NCBI GenBank assembly: GCA_963821495.1
Contig: CAWGEA010000001.1
Location: 434,001-498,000, forward strand
Length of the DNA stretch: 64,000 bases
Direction of reading: 5' to 3'
Source of the DNA: AC-32 sp963821495
GTDB taxonomy: Bacteria; Actinomycetota; Thermoleophilia; Gaiellales; Gaiellaceae
Shown here: positions 17,115 through 27,852 of the stretch, one piece after another
How the letters are laid out: every line of letters starts with the position of its first letter
Position numbering within the stretch: position 1 is the stretch's first letter
Translations under genes and position numbers: made by a program
The notes under the pieces: generated by a model
The model's database searches: none
Told to the model about the DNA's origin: nothing
Seen by the model: the letters and a program-made list of their open reading frames with translations, nothing else

Positions 17115-18082
17115 TCATCGGCACCGACCGCCCGAAGGTGACACGCGCGCTGCGCCGCCTCCGTGACCGCGTCGGCGAGGCCGCGACCGAGCACCTGAGC
17201 GCCCACGACGCCGGCGGCGAGGACGTCGCCGCGGCGTGCAACGCGCTCGGCCTCTTCACCATCGAGCGGCGGCTGGTGATCGTGGACAGCGTCGAGCGCT
17301 GGAAGGCACCGGACGTGAAGGCCGTCGAGGAGTACCTCAAGCGGCCTGCGCCGACGACCGTGCTCGTACTCGTCAGCGACGAGATCAAGCGCGACTCGGC
17401 CCTTGCGAAGGCGGTGGCCAAGGCCGGCGAGGTTCTGATCTACGACCTCCCGACGAAGGGCCGGAGCAACAAGGCCGACCTTCCGAAGTGGGTCGAGCAG
17501 CAGTTCACCGAGCGTGGCGTCCACATCGACCGCGACGCGGCCCGCGCGCTCGTCGAGCTCGTGGGCGACAACGCCGACGAGCTCCTGACGGAGGTCGACA
17601 AACTCACCACCTGGGCGGCCGGCGAGCGGATCGGCGAGCGCGAGGTCGCGGATCTCGTCCCGGCTCGAGCGGAGATCCCGCCGTTCGACCTCACGGATGC
17701 GTGGGGGAGACGCGACGTCGCCGCCGTGCTCGCGGCGAGCGAGCGCCTCGTCGAGCGCTCCGGCGACGCGCCGCGCGATGTCTTGCTTCGCACCGCCGGG
17801 CTGCTCACCAACCACATCGGCCGTGTCCGAGAGTGCCAGGGGCTCGACGCCGAGGGCGTCCCGCCGGGGGCGGGCGCAGAGCGCCTGAAGCGCAACCGCT
17901 TCTACGTCCAGAAGCTGTACGAGCAGGCGCGCAACTTCAGCTCCGAGGAGCTCGGCGATGCCGTCGTCCGCTTGGCTGAGCTCGACTGGGCGTTGAAAGG
18001 CGGCAGCAAGCTTCCGAGCGAGCTCGTCTTCGCCCGCACGCTGGTCGAGATCACGCGCGGCGCAGCCGCGCCAGTCGCCTAG
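17087..18082 (+). CDS. holA: DNA polymerase III subunit delta
   Basis: A 331-residue clamp-loader subunit that opens the beta clamp. It starts at the GTG at 17087 (AELLSAYLIIGTDRPKVTRAL), overlapping comEC by 28 bp. Domain I holds the P-loop-like start and LVIVDSVERWKAPDVKAVEEYL; domains II and III include GRSNKADLPKWVEQQFTERG, GDNADELLTEVDKLTTWA and PPFDLTDAWGRRDVAAVL. The C-terminal collar helix KLPSELVFARTLVEITR is typical. Its stop is shared palindromically with that of the converging rpsT gene. Confidence 0.9.
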   Translation: MAELLSAYLIIGTDRPKVTRALRRLRDRVGEAATEHLSAHDAGGEDVAAACNALGLFTIERRLVIVDSVERWKAPDVKAVEEYLKRPAPTTVLVLVSDEIKRDSALAKAVAKAGEVLIYDLPTKGRSNKADLPKWVEQQFTERGVHIDRDAARALVELVGDNADELLTEVDKLTTWAAGERIGEREVADLVPARAEIPPFDLTDAWGRRDVAAVLAASERLVERSGDAPRDVLLRTAGLLTNHIGRVRECQGLDAEGVPPGAGAERLKRNRFYVQKLYEQARNFSSEELGDAVVRLAELDWALKGGSKLPSELVFARTLVEITRGAAAPVA

Positions 18083-18351
18083 GTCGAGCCAGGCCCGCCG
18101 GAGGCAAGCTTCGCCGCCTGCGACTTCTTCCGGGCCGCCGCATTGCGATGCAGAGCGCCCCGGGCCGCGGCCTTGTCGATCCAGTGGACGAGCGACCGGT
18201 GCTCCTCGGCGACCTTGTCCTTGTCCCCGGCCTCGACGGCCGCGCGCAGCCGGCGGGTGAGCGTCTTCACGGTCGACGCGTAGCGCAGGTTCTCGAGCCG
18301 CTCGTCGGCGGCGATCCTGACCCGCTTCCTCTGCTGCTTGATGTTCGGCAT
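18079..18351 (-). CDS. rpsT: 30S ribosomal protein S20
   Basis: A 90-residue basic protein starting MPNIKQQRKRVRIAADERLENLR with TVKTLTRRLRAAVEAGDK and IDKAAARGALHRNAAARKKSQAA, the full S20 pattern. It binds 16S rRNA early in small-subunit assembly. The longer open frame upstream is not needed; the ATG at 18351 matches the family start. It converges with holA, and both TAG stops lie within the same CTAG tetranucleotide (18079-18082). It is divergent from murJ. Confidence 0.96.
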   Translation of the reverse strand: MPNIKQQRKRVRIAADERLENLRYASTVKTLTRRLRAAVEAGDKDKVAEEHRSLVHWIDKAAARGALHRNAAARKKSQAAKLASGGPGST

Positions 18352-18422
18352 GGCGTGAAAATGCCCGCTGCGCGGGCGACGCGATGGTAGCAGCGCGAGC
18401 CGGATCCGGCAGAGCCCGTTCC

Positions 18423-18428
18423 TATACT
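18423..18428 (+). promoter_or_regulatory. Probable -10 box (TATACT) of a leaderless murJ promoter
   Basis: A near-consensus -10 hexamer ends 7 nt before the GTG of murJ, with no Shine-Dalgarno sequence between, so the mRNA probably begins at the start codon. Confidence 0.6.
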
Positions 18429-18435
18429 CGCGCGC

Positions 18436-20004
18436 GTGGACGAGCAACCCGCGGCCCGCGGCCGGCGGCTGGCGTGGTCGACGGCGATCTTCGCGCTCGC
18501 CACCGGCCTCTCTCGGGTCCTCGGGCTCGTTCGGGAGATCGTCGCCCGGTACTACTTCGGCACGGTCGGCGCGATCAACGCGTTCGAGGTCGCGTTCTTG
18601 ATCCCGAACACGGTGCGCGCGCTCGTCGCCGACGCAGCGCTCTCCTCCGCCTTCGTCCCGGTCTTCAGCGAGCTGCTCGAGAAGGGCGAGCGCAAGCGCG
18701 CCTGGCGGGTGGCCTCAAGCCTGTTCTGGCTCGTGCTCCTGGGCCTCGGCGGGATCACCGCGCTCTTCATCGTCATCTCGCCGTGGGTCATGCGCGCGTT
18801 CGGCTACGGGCCGCTGGCGTCGAACCTCGCGCGCATCCTCTTCCCGATCGTCGTCCTGCTCGGGCTGTCCGGCATCGTCGTCGGGATCCTGAACAGCTAC
18901 GAGCACTTCAGCGTTCCAGCCCTCACTCCGGTGGCCTGGAACCTGGCGATCATCGTCGGCCTGGTCATCGGCGTGCCGCGCGCGCACGGCATCACCGCCG
19001 AGCTCTACGTCTACGCGGTCTCGATCCTCGTCGCCACGGTGATCCAGTTCCTGCTCCCGCTGCCCTGGCTGCGCGGGCGCGATGGGCGGCTCCAGATGGT
19101 GGTCGACGTCCGCGACCCGGCCGTGCGGCAGACGCTCGTCCTCATGGTTCCGATCACGATCGGCCTCGGCCTCATCAACATCAACGCCGTCGTCGACACG
19201 TTCTTCGCGGCGCGGCTGATCGACCGGTTCCACGCACCGAGCGCGATCAACGCCGCGTTCCGGCTCTACATGCTGCCGCAGGGGATGTTCTCGGTCGCGG
19301 TCGCGACGGTTCTGTTCCCGACGCTCGCGCGCCTCGCCTCCCGCCGCGATGTCGATGGCTTCCGCAACACCCTGGCGATGGGGATGCGCCAGATCGCGTT
19401 CCTGCTCGTGCCGGCCAGCGTCGCGTGTGCCGTGCTCGCCGATCCCATCGTGCGCGTCGTCTACCAGCGTGGCGACTTCACGCCGGCGCAGGTCCCGGCG
19501 ACCGCGGGCGCGCTCGCGGCGTTCTCGCTCGGGCTCGCCTTCAACGGCTTCATGCTGATGCTGAACCGCGCGTTCTTCAGCCTGCAGCGCCCGTGGACCC
19601 CGACCTGGGTCGCGCTCGGCAACCTCGCGCTCAACGGCATCCTCGACGCTGCGTTCTACCGCTTCGGGATCTGGGGCATCCCGTTGTCGACCTCGATCGT
19701 GAACATCGCGGGGACGGCGGCGCTCATCGTCCTGCTCGACCGGGAGCTCGGGCATCTCGACCTGCGGCGGACGCTCGACGCCGTGCTCCGCGTCACCGTC
19801 GCCTCCGCCGTGCTCGGCGCGATCTCCTACGGCACCTGGAGGGGGCTCGACGACGTGCTCGGCGGGTCGTTCCTCGCCGCCCTCCTCGCGCTCACCGCAG
19901 CCCTCGTCGTGGGCATCGTCGGGTACCTCGTTTCCGCCCGTTTGCTGCGGGTTCGCGAGCTCGAAGCGCTACTATCGCTGCGGGCCCGCCTACGTCGGGC
20001 CTGA
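18436..20004 (+). CDS. murJ: Lipid II flippase MurJ
   Basis: A 522-residue protein with about 14 membrane helices of the MOP superfamily. It moves lipid II across the membrane for peptidoglycan synthesis. Family marks are TGLSRVLGLVREIVARYYFG at the N-terminus, FLIPNTVRALVADAALSSAFVPVF, and RLYMLPQGMFSVAVATVLFPTLAR in the second half. It has no cytoplasmic kinase-like or long C-terminal extension of the kind seen in some mycobacterial MviN proteins. It starts with GTG behind a good -10 box and is followed after 7 bp by lepA. Confidence 0.95.
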   Translation: MDEQPAARGRRLAWSTAIFALATGLSRVLGLVREIVARYYFGTVGAINAFEVAFLIPNTVRALVADAALSSAFVPVFSELLEKGERKRAWRVASSLFWLVLLGLGGITALFIVISPWVMRAFGYGPLASNLARILFPIVVLLGLSGIVVGILNSYEHFSVPALTPVAWNLAIIVGLVIGVPRAHGITAELYVYAVSILVATVIQFLLPLPWLRGRDGRLQMVVDVRDPAVRQTLVLMVPITIGLGLININAVVDTFFAARLIDRFHAPSAINAAFRLYMLPQGMFSVAVATVLFPTLARLASRRDVDGFRNTLAMGMRQIAFLLVPASVACAVLADPIVRVVYQRGDFTPAQVPATAGALAAFSLGLAFNGFMLMLNRAFFSLQRPWTPTWVALGNLALNGILDAAFYRFGIWGIPLSTSIVNIAGTAALIVLLDRELGHLDLRRTLDAVLRVTVASAVLGAISYGTWRGLDDVLGGSFLAALLALTAALVVGIVGYLVSARLLRVRELEALLSLRARLRRA

Positions 20005-20011
20005 CGTTTCC

Positions 20012-21795
<1,784 letters not shown>

Positions 21796-21799
<4 letters not shown>

Positions 21800-22920
21800 G
21801 CGCTGGCGGCGTCCACCACCTGTACGTGCACCTGCCGTTCTGCGCCTCGCGTTGCGGCTACTGCGACTTCGTGACGGTCGTCGGCCGGCACGGGCAGCAC
21901 GGCGCGTACGTCGACGCGCTCCTCGCGGAGCTCGCGCTCGAACGGGGTGTGCTGGCACCGCGCCTCGAGAGCGTGTTCCTCGGCGGTGGCACGCCGACGC
22001 TGACCGAACCGCGCGAGCTCGAGCGGCTGCTGCTCTCACTGCCGCCCGCCGGCGAGGTGACCGTCGAGGCAAACCCGGAGACGGTGACCCCGGCGCTCGC
22101 GGGGCTGCTGCGGGACGGCGGCGTCACGAGGGTTTCCCTGGGGGCGCAGAGCTTCCAGCCGCGGCTGCTCTCGGTGCTGGAGCGCCGTGCCGGACCGGAC
22201 GACGTCCGCCGTGCCGTCTACGCTCTGCGTGATGCCAGGTTTGACAACATCTCACTCGACCTTGTCTACGGCATCCCCGGCCAGAGCGCCGCCGACCTCG
22301 ACGACGATCTGAGCGAGGCGCTGGCGCTGGGGCCGGAGCACCTCTCCTGCTACGAGCTGGAGGCGAAGCCGGGGACGCGCTTCACCCACGCGCACGGTGC
22401 GGAGCTCGCGCGCCAGGCCGACGCGATGGAGTCGTACTTCGAGCGCGTCGTCGCGCGACTGACGGGGGCCGGTTACCGCTGGTACGAGACGGCGAACTTC
22501 TGCCGGTCGCAGCAGCTCGTCCACGGACGCGACCTGCGCTCGCGGCACAACCTCGCGTACTGGCGCGGGCGGGACTACCTCGGCCTCGGGATCGGCGCGG
22601 TATCGACAATCGACGGCCGGCGCTGGCGGACGACTCCGCGGCTCGGGCGTTACCTCGAATCGCTGGGTGCGAGGAAGCGGCCGGAGCGCGAAGTCGAAGC
22701 GCTACCGACGTGCGTCCGGCACTCCGAGCGGGTGCTGCTCGGCCTGCGCCTCGACGAGCCGCTGTCTCTGGACGGAGTCGCGGACGCGGTCGACGCGGAC
22801 GCCGTCGAGCGGCTCGAGCGGCTGGGCCTGGTCCGGCGCGGCGAGGCCGGCGGCTCGCTCGCCCTGACAGAGCGGGGGCGCTTCCTCGGCGGCGGTGTGA
22901 CCGCGGAGCTCCTCGCGTAA
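21796..22920 (+). CDS. hemW: Radical SAM heme chaperone HemW (coproporphyrinogen oxidase-like)
   Basis: A 374-residue radical SAM protein. The 4Fe-4S motif CASRCGYC (CX3CX2C) is near residue 17, followed by VFLGGGTPTL and RVSLGAQSFQPRLLSVLERR. It lacks the fourth N-terminal Cys and extended N-terminus of true HemN, which fits a heme chaperone rather than the oxidase. The C-terminal winged part includes ETANFCRSQQLVHGRDLRSRHNLAYWRGRDYLGLGIGA. The GTG at 21796 overlaps lepA by 4 bp; the frame is open further upstream only within lepA. Confidence 0.92.
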
Positions 22921-22923
22921 AAT
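22918..22923 (+). promoter_or_regulatory. Possible -10 box (TAAAAT) upstream of hrcA
   Basis: An A/T-rich TANNNT hexamer overlaps the hemW stop and ends 12 nt before the hrcA ATG, with AAAGGG just before the start. No CIRCE inverted repeat is visible here. Confidence 0.4.
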
Positions 22924-22935
22924 CCCTGCAAAGGG

Positions 22936-23982
22936 ATGAGAAGCGTCGTCGAACCGGAGCTCAGCGCCCGCCAGAGGGCGATCCTGCGCGGCGTGGTCGA
23001 GGAGTACGTCTCGAGCCGCGAGCCGGTGGGGTCGCGGACGCTCGTCGAGCGCACCGGGCTCGGCGTCTCGACCTCGACCGTCCGCAGCGAGCTCGCGGAG
23101 CTCGAGCGCCACGGCCTGCTGACGCACCCGCACACCTCCGCAGGGCGCGTTCCGACCGAGCGCGGCTACCGCTACTACGCCGACCGTCTCCTCGAGCGAC
23201 TCGACCCGCAGCCGGGAGGCTTCCCGCTGGACCTGACGACGGCACGGAACGAGGTCGACTCCGCCTTGCAGGCGACGACGGAGATGCTCTCCGAGCTGAC
23301 GCGTCTGCTCGCGCTCATCTCCGCGCCCCCGCTCGGCATTGCGACCGTCAGGCACGTCGAGGTGCTGCTGCTTCAGCCGCAGGTCGTGATGGTCGTCGTG
23401 ATCACGTCGACCGGGAGCGTCACGAAGCGCGTCTTCCGCTTTGCGCAGCCCGTCGATTCCGGCCTCGTGACGTGGGCGACGCAGTACTTGAACGACCGGG
23501 TCGCCGGGCTCGAGCTCGGAAGCAACGCGCTGCGGCGTCGCCTCGACGAGCCGAGTCTCGGCGCGCAGGAGGTCGGCTTCCTCGCGACGCTGCGACCGCT
23601 CTTCGACGAGGCGCTCGCCGCCGAGGAACAGAGCCTCTACGTCGGCGGAACCGCCGGGCTGCTCGAGGATCTCCGCGGCGAGGAGCTCGAGAGCTACCAC
23701 CGGCTGCTCGAGGTGCTCGAGAAACGCGCGGCGCTGCTCGAGGTCCTCAGCCAGACGCTCGACCCGCGCCGGCCGTTCGTCCGTGTCGGGCCCGAGCTCG
23801 AGCACCCGGCGCTGCGCGACCTCTCGCTCGTCGGCGCCTCGTACGGCCTCACGAACCGCACGCTCGGCGCGGTCACGCTGCTCGGGCCGGTGCGCATGGA
23901 CTACGAGAAGGCGATTCGCTCGGTCCGCGCCGCCGCGCACGAGCTCTCGCGCTTCGTCGAAGAGCTCTACGACGACAACTAG
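22936..23982 (+). CDS. hrcA: Heat-inducible transcription repressor HrcA
   Basis: A 348-residue repressor of heat-shock genes that binds CIRCE operators. An N-terminal winged helix is seen in LSARQRAILRGVVEEYVSSREPVGSRTLVERTGLGVSTSTVRSELAELE and TSAGRVPTERGYRYYAD. The GAF-like and dimerisation regions follow, with FSYD-type elements near the end (GPVRMDYEKAIRSVRAAAHELSRFVEELYDD). The pair hrcA-dnaJ is a standard arrangement. No CIRCE is seen in front of it, so autoregulation is not evident. Confidence 0.94.
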   Translation: MRSVVEPELSARQRAILRGVVEEYVSSREPVGSRTLVERTGLGVSTSTVRSELAELERHGLLTHPHTSAGRVPTERGYRYYADRLLERLDPQPGGFPLDLTTARNEVDSALQATTEMLSELTRLLALISAPPLGIATVRHVEVLLLQPQVVMVVVITSTGSVTKRVFRFAQPVDSGLVTWATQYLNDRVAGLELGSNALRRRLDEPSLGAQEVGFLATLRPLFDEALAAEEQSLYVGGTAGLLEDLRGEELESYHRLLEVLEKRAALLEVLSQTLDPRRPFVRVGPELEHPALRDLSLVGASYGLTNRTLGAVTLLGPVRMDYEKAIRSVRAAAHELSRFVEELYDDN

Positions 23983-24007
23983 CGGGCGGGGTACCCTCCG
24001 AACCAGG

Positions 24008-25127
24008 ATGGCGACGAGCCAGCGCGACTACTACGAGCTCCTCGGCGTCTCGCGGTCGGCCGACGAAGGCGAGATCAAGAAGGCCTTCCGTCGGCTCGCG
24101 CGGACGCTCCATCCGGACGTCTCCGAAGAGCCGGACGCGGAAGAGCGCTTCCGCGAGGTCGTCGAGGCGTACGAGGTGCTTTCGAAGCCGGAGACGCGGC
24201 AGCTCTACGACCGCTACGGCCACGAGGGTCTCCGCGGGGGCGGGTTCACGCCGACTACCTTCGACCTCGGCAGCCTGGCCGACCTCCTCGGCGCCTTCTT
24301 CGGCGATGACCTCTTCGGCATGGCCGGGCGCCCTCGCCGCGCGCGCGGCGCCGACGTCGTCGCGCAGATCGAGATCGAGCTCGCGGAAGCGGCAACCGGC
24401 GTCGACGCGCCAGGTGCCCTTTCCGGTCACGGTCACCTGCGCGACCTGCGGCGGCAGCGGGGCGAAGCCGGGCACGGAGCCGGTGGTCTGTGCCACGTGC
24501 AGCGGCCGCGGCCGCCTGCAACAGGTCTCGCGCACGGCGTTCGGCGAGTTCGTCCGCTCCCAGAGCTGTCCCGCCTGCGGCGGGGCCGGCCGTGTGGTCG
24601 AGGACCCGTGTCTCGACTGCGAGGGCTCGGGCCGAACCGTCGAGGAGCGCGCGCTCGACGTCCAGGTGCCGCCGGGGATCCACGACGGCCAGCAGATCCG
24701 CATCTCAGGCGAGGGCCACGCCGGCTCGCTCGGCGGCCGCGCCGGTGACGTCTACGTCCAGGTGCAGGTGAAGCCGGACCCGCGCTTCGTGCGCGAGGGC
24801 AACGATGTCTTCTGCTCGGTCGACCTGACGATGACCGACGCCGCGCTGGGGACGAAGGTGAAGGTGCCGACGCTGGACGGCGAGGTCGAGCTCGAGCTCG
24901 AGCCGGGGACCCAGCCCGGGACGCTGCGCGTGCTTCGCGGGCGCGGCATGCCCGTGCTGCAGGGCTTCGGCCGCGGCGACCAGCGAATCCTCGTGAACGT
25001 GCAGGTGCCGCGGCGGCTGACGGAGGAGCAGCGCCGTCTGCTGGAGGACTTCGACCGCAGCGCCGGCGCGGAGACGTACGAAGCGGACGAGGGGTTCTTC
25101 CAGAAGCTGAAGAGCGCCTTCCGCTGA
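24008..25127 (+). pseudogene. dnaJ: Chaperone protein DnaJ, interrupted by a +1 frameshift
   Basis: The N-terminal half (ATG at 24008) has the J domain with the HPD tripeptide (RTLHPDVSEEPDAEERFREVVEAYEVLSKPETRQLYDRYG) and a G/F region, and stays in frame to EIELAEAATGV. The homology then continues in a different frame with TRQVPFPVTVTCATCGGSG, the four CXXCXGXG zinc repeats and the C-terminal client-binding domains to 25127. One extra base near 24404 explains the shift; removing it restores a full-length DnaJ of about 372 residues. As written, translation stops at 24748 after scrambled sequence. It could be a true mutation or an assembly error. dnaJ follows hrcA and leads into prmA. Confidence 0.85.
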
Positions 25128-25888
25128 GCACGCTCCGCCGCGTCTCCGCGTCCGTCCCCGTCGAGCGCGCCGAGGCCGCACGGGCGCTGATGCTCGAGCT
25201 GTTCCCGCAGGGGTTCGAGGAGCTCGACCACCCGGACGGGCTCGAGCTCGTCGCCTACACCGACGATGCGGGTGAGGAGAAGCTGTGGGCAGCCTTCGGC
25301 GAGGTCGCCGCGCACGAGGTCTTCGGCGACTGGGAGGACCGCTGGCGCGAGTTCCATCGGCCGGTGAGGGTCGGGCACCTCTGGGTCGGGCCGCCGTGGG
25401 AGGAGCCGCCCGCCGGCGTCAAGGCGATCGTCGTCGACCCCGGGCGCGCCTTCGGAACCGGCGGCCATGCCACGACGCGGCTCTGCTTGCAGCTGATCGC
25501 CGAACTCCCGCGCGGCAGCCTGCTCGACGTCGGCTGCGGCTCGGGCGTGCTCGCGATCGGTGCCGTCCGCCTCGGCTTCGACCCGGTCACCGCGCTCGAC
25601 CACCACTCCTCCGCCGTCGAGGCGACGCGCCGCAACGCGGCAGCGAACGGCGCCGTGCTGGACTGCCGTCTCGCCGACGCGCTCACGGACCCGCTGCCGA
25701 GCGCCGACGTCTGCGTTGCCAACATCTCCGCCGACGCGGTCGCCCGCCTGCTGCCGCTGCTCGACGCGGCGACGGTCGTCACCTCCGGGTACCTCGAGGG
25801 CGACGCGCCCGCCGGCGACGGACTGACGCACGAGCGGCGCCTGACCGAAGGTGGCTGGGCGGCAGACGTCTTTCGGCGCGAGGAGTAG
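25124..25888 (+). CDS. prmA: Ribosomal protein L11 methyltransferase-like protein
   Basis: A SAM-dependent methyltransferase related to PrmA. The SAM-binding motif is LLDVGCGSGVLAIGAVRLG, PGRAFGTGGHATTRLCL precedes it and ANISADAVARLLPLL is the post-I motif. The first ATG is at 25190, but homology (RRVSASVPVERAEAARALMLELF) extends about 22 residues upstream. The only start-like codon there is a CTG at 25124, which overlaps the dnaJ stop as CTGA, so I favour that start. Starting at 25190 would remove the first strand of the N-terminal domain. The length of about 254 is near that of Actinobacterial homologues. Confidence 0.8.
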   Translation: MSTLRRVSASVPVERAEAARALMLELFPQGFEELDHPDGLELVAYTDDAGEEKLWAAFGEVAAHEVFGDWEDRWREFHRPVRVGHLWVGPPWEEPPAGVKAIVVDPGRAFGTGGHATTRLCLQLIAELPRGSLLDVGCGSGVLAIGAVRLGFDPVTALDHHSSAVEATRRNAAANGAVLDCRLADALTDPLPSADVCVANISADAVARLLPLLDAATVVTSGYLEGDAPAGDGLTHERRLTEGGWAADVFRREE

Positions 25889-25891
25889 AGT
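25886..25891 (+). promoter_or_regulatory. Probable -10 box (TAGAGT) of a leaderless internal promoter for mtaB
   Basis: The hexamer overlaps the prmA stop codon and ends 8 nt before the GTG of mtaB, the same spacing seen at other leaderless starts in this window. Confidence 0.45.
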
Positions 25892-25899
25892 GCCGCGCC

Positions 25900-27090
25900 G
25901 TGGCCACCTTCTCGGTGCGCTTTCTGGGCTGCAAGGTCTCGCACGTCGACGCGCAGGAGATCCGCGAGCGCCTGCTCGCCGACGGCCATTCGGAGCGAGA
26001 CGCGACTGCGGAGGTGGCGGTCGTGAATACCTGCTGCGTCACGCACGAGGCGGTGCGCAAGTCGCGCCACGCCGCCTCCCGCGCCGCGCGCACCCACCAG
26101 CGCGTCTACGTCACGGGCTGCGGCGCGTCGCTGGACGCAGACGGCTTCGCCGGGCTGCCGGAGAACGTCGTCGTGGTCGCGCGACGGAGCGAGGAAACCC
26201 CGGCCGCTGTCGCGCGCGAGGTCGGCGCGATCGGCTGCGTCCGCGCCGACGCACGGCTCGACCGCGTCCGCGCCTTCGTGAAGGTCCAGGACGGCTGCAG
26301 CTTCTCGTGTGCGTTCTGCGTGATCCCGCAGGTGCGCGGCTCCTCGCGCAGCCGTGCGGCCGACGCGGTGCTGCGGGAGCTGCGGCGACGTGTCGACCAG
26401 GGCCATCGCGAAGTCGTCCTCACCGGCATCAACCTCGGCTGCTATCGCGACCGCGAGGCGGGCTACGACCTGCCACGCCTCGTCCGCGAGGCGGGCGCGG
26501 TACCGGGTCTCTCGCGCCTGCGGCTCTCGTCGATCGAGGTCAACCACGTCAGTGCCGAGCTCGAGGCCGCGCTGCGGGAGACGCCGACCGTCGCCCGGCA
26601 CCTCCACGTGCCGCTGCAGTCCGGCGACGATCGGGTGCTGCGGGCGATGGGACGCCGCTACGCGGCGGCCACCTACCTGCGCCGGCTCGAGGCGTTCGGC
26701 GACTTCAACCTGACGACCGACGTGATCGTGGGATTCCCGGGCGAGGACGAGGCGGCCTTCGCCCGGACGCTCGCGGTCGTCCGCACGGCGGGGATGACGA
26801 AGGTGCACGTCTTTCCGTACTCGCCGCGGCCAGGCACGGCCACCGCCGCCGCCGACACGGTGCCAGCGGCGGCAAAGCGTGACCGCGGCGCGCGGCTGCG
26901 GGAGGCATCGCGCGTCGCGAGCCTGGCGCGCTGGCGCGAGAAGCTCGGCCGCGAGGACGTCGTGCTGGTGGATCGCCCTGGCCGTGGCTACGGTGACGAC
27001 TACTCGCCGTGGCTCGTCGACGCACGCGTGGGCGATCTCGTCCGCGTCCGCGGCGCCGAGGTCACCGAGGAGGGGATCCGCGCTGCCTGA
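25900..27090 (+). CDS. mtaB: tRNA (N6-threonylcarbamoyladenosine(37)-C2)-methylthiotransferase MtaB
   Basis: A 396-residue radical SAM methylthiotransferase of the MiaB/RimO family, which converts t6A37 to ms2t6A37 in tRNAs reading ANN codons. The N-terminal UPF0004 domain has VNTCCVT and TGCGAS cysteines, the radical SAM motif is CSFSCAFC (CX3CX2C), and a short TRAM-like tail ends the protein. The subtype (MtaB rather than MiaB) rests on the VRFLGCKVSHVDAQEIRERL opening and the VKVQDGCSFSCAFCVIPQVRG segment. The GTG at 25900 has a -10 box 8 nt before it. Confidence 0.87.
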   Translation: MATFSVRFLGCKVSHVDAQEIRERLLADGHSERDATAEVAVVNTCCVTHEAVRKSRHAASRAARTHQRVYVTGCGASLDADGFAGLPENVVVVARRSEETPAAVAREVGAIGCVRADARLDRVRAFVKVQDGCSFSCAFCVIPQVRGSSRSRAADAVLRELRRRVDQGHREVVLTGINLGCYRDREAGYDLPRLVREAGAVPGLSRLRLSSIEVNHVSAELEAALRETPTVARHLHVPLQSGDDRVLRAMGRRYAAATYLRRLEAFGDFNLTTDVIVGFPGEDEAAFARTLAVVRTAGMTKVHVFPYSPRPGTATAAADTVPAAAKRDRGARLREASRVASLARWREKLGREDVVLVDRPGRGYGDDYSPWLVDARVGDLVRVRGAEVTEEGIRAA

Positions 27091-27412
27091 GGACTGCCTC
27101 TTTTGCAACCTCGCCCGGGAGGGCGACCATGTGCATGCCGCCGACGGCTTCGTCGCGATCCGCGACATCGCGCCGAAAGCGGACACGCACCTGCTCGTGC
27201 TGCCGGAGCGACACGTGCCGAGCTTCCGAGAGGTCTCGGAGTTCCCGGCGGACGAGGCGAAGCGGATGCTGGACTTCGTGGCCGACACAGCGCGCGCCGA
27301 GGGCCTCGACGACTACCGCGTGGTCGTGAACGTGGGAGAAGGTGCCGGGCAGACCGTTTTTCACCTGCACTGGCACCTGCTCGGCGGCCGAGTTTGGGGG
27401 CTCGCCGGATGA
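27083..27412 (+). CDS. HIT-family nucleotide-binding protein
   Basis: A 109-residue histidine-triad protein. It begins with PEDCLFCNLAREGD (zinc-binding-type CXXC), contains DIAPKADTHLLVLPERHV and ends with the triad HLHWHLLGG. HIT proteins hydrolyse or bind purine nucleoside phosphoramidates and related compounds. No ATG, GTG or TTG lies in frame before the CXXC motif. A CTG at 27083, 6 nt after a strong GAGGAGGGG site and overlapping the mtaB end by 8 bp, is the likely start. It overlaps yqeY by 4 bp. Confidence 0.85.
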   Translation: MPEDCLFCNLAREGDHVHAADGFVAIRDIAPKADTHLLVLPERHVPSFREVSEFPADEAKRMLDFVADTARAEGLDDYRVVVNVGEGAGQTVFHLHWHLLGGRVWGLAG

Positions 27413-27852
27413 GCCTGATCGTGCGCCTCGAGGACGAGCTGAAGCAGGCGATGGCCGCCCGCGACGCCGAGCGACGCGACACCCTGCGGTTGATCCTGGC
27501 CAGCCTGCGCTCGGCGGAGAAGGAGCTGCAACGGCCGCTGCTCGACCTCGAGGAGCTGCAGGTGCTGCAGCGTGAGCGAAAGAAGCGGGCAGAGGCCGCG
27601 GAGGCCTTCCGCGCGGCCGGCCGCGACGAGCAGGCCGACGGCGAGGAGCGCGAGCTCGCAGTGCTCGAGGAGTTCATGCCGACACAGCTGTCCGAAGAGG
27701 AGCTCGAGGAGATCGTCGACGACGCGATCGCCGAGGTCGGCGCGACGAACATGCGCGACATCGGCCGCGTGATGGCGGACGTGATGCCGCAGGTCGCGGG
27801 CCGCGCGGACGGCTCGGCCGTCAGCCAGCTCGTGCGCGAGAAGCTCGCCTGA
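27409..27852 (+). CDS. yqeY: YqeY-family (GatB/YqeY domain) protein
   Basis: A 147-residue cytoplasmic protein matching the GatB/YqeY domain: IVRLEDELKQAMAARDAERRDTLRLILASLRSAEKEL, then a coiled charged segment, then LSEEELEEIVDDAIAEVGATNMRDIGRVMADVMPQVAGRADGS. The domain resembles the tail of GatB that contacts tRNA, but the free-standing protein has no firm function. ATG overlaps the HIT stop (ATGA). Confidence 0.9.
   Translation: MSLIVRLEDELKQAMAARDAERRDTLRLILASLRSAEKELQRPLLDLEELQVLQRERKKRAEAAEAFRAAGRDEQADGEERELAVLEEFMPTQLSEEELEEIVDDAIAEVGATNMRDIGRVMADVMPQVAGRADGSAVSQLVREKLA

Noticed and set aside
22921..22935. CIRCE operator before hrcA
   Set aside because: The gap is only 15 bp and no TTAGCACTC/GAGTGCTAA-type repeat is present there or in the end of hemW.
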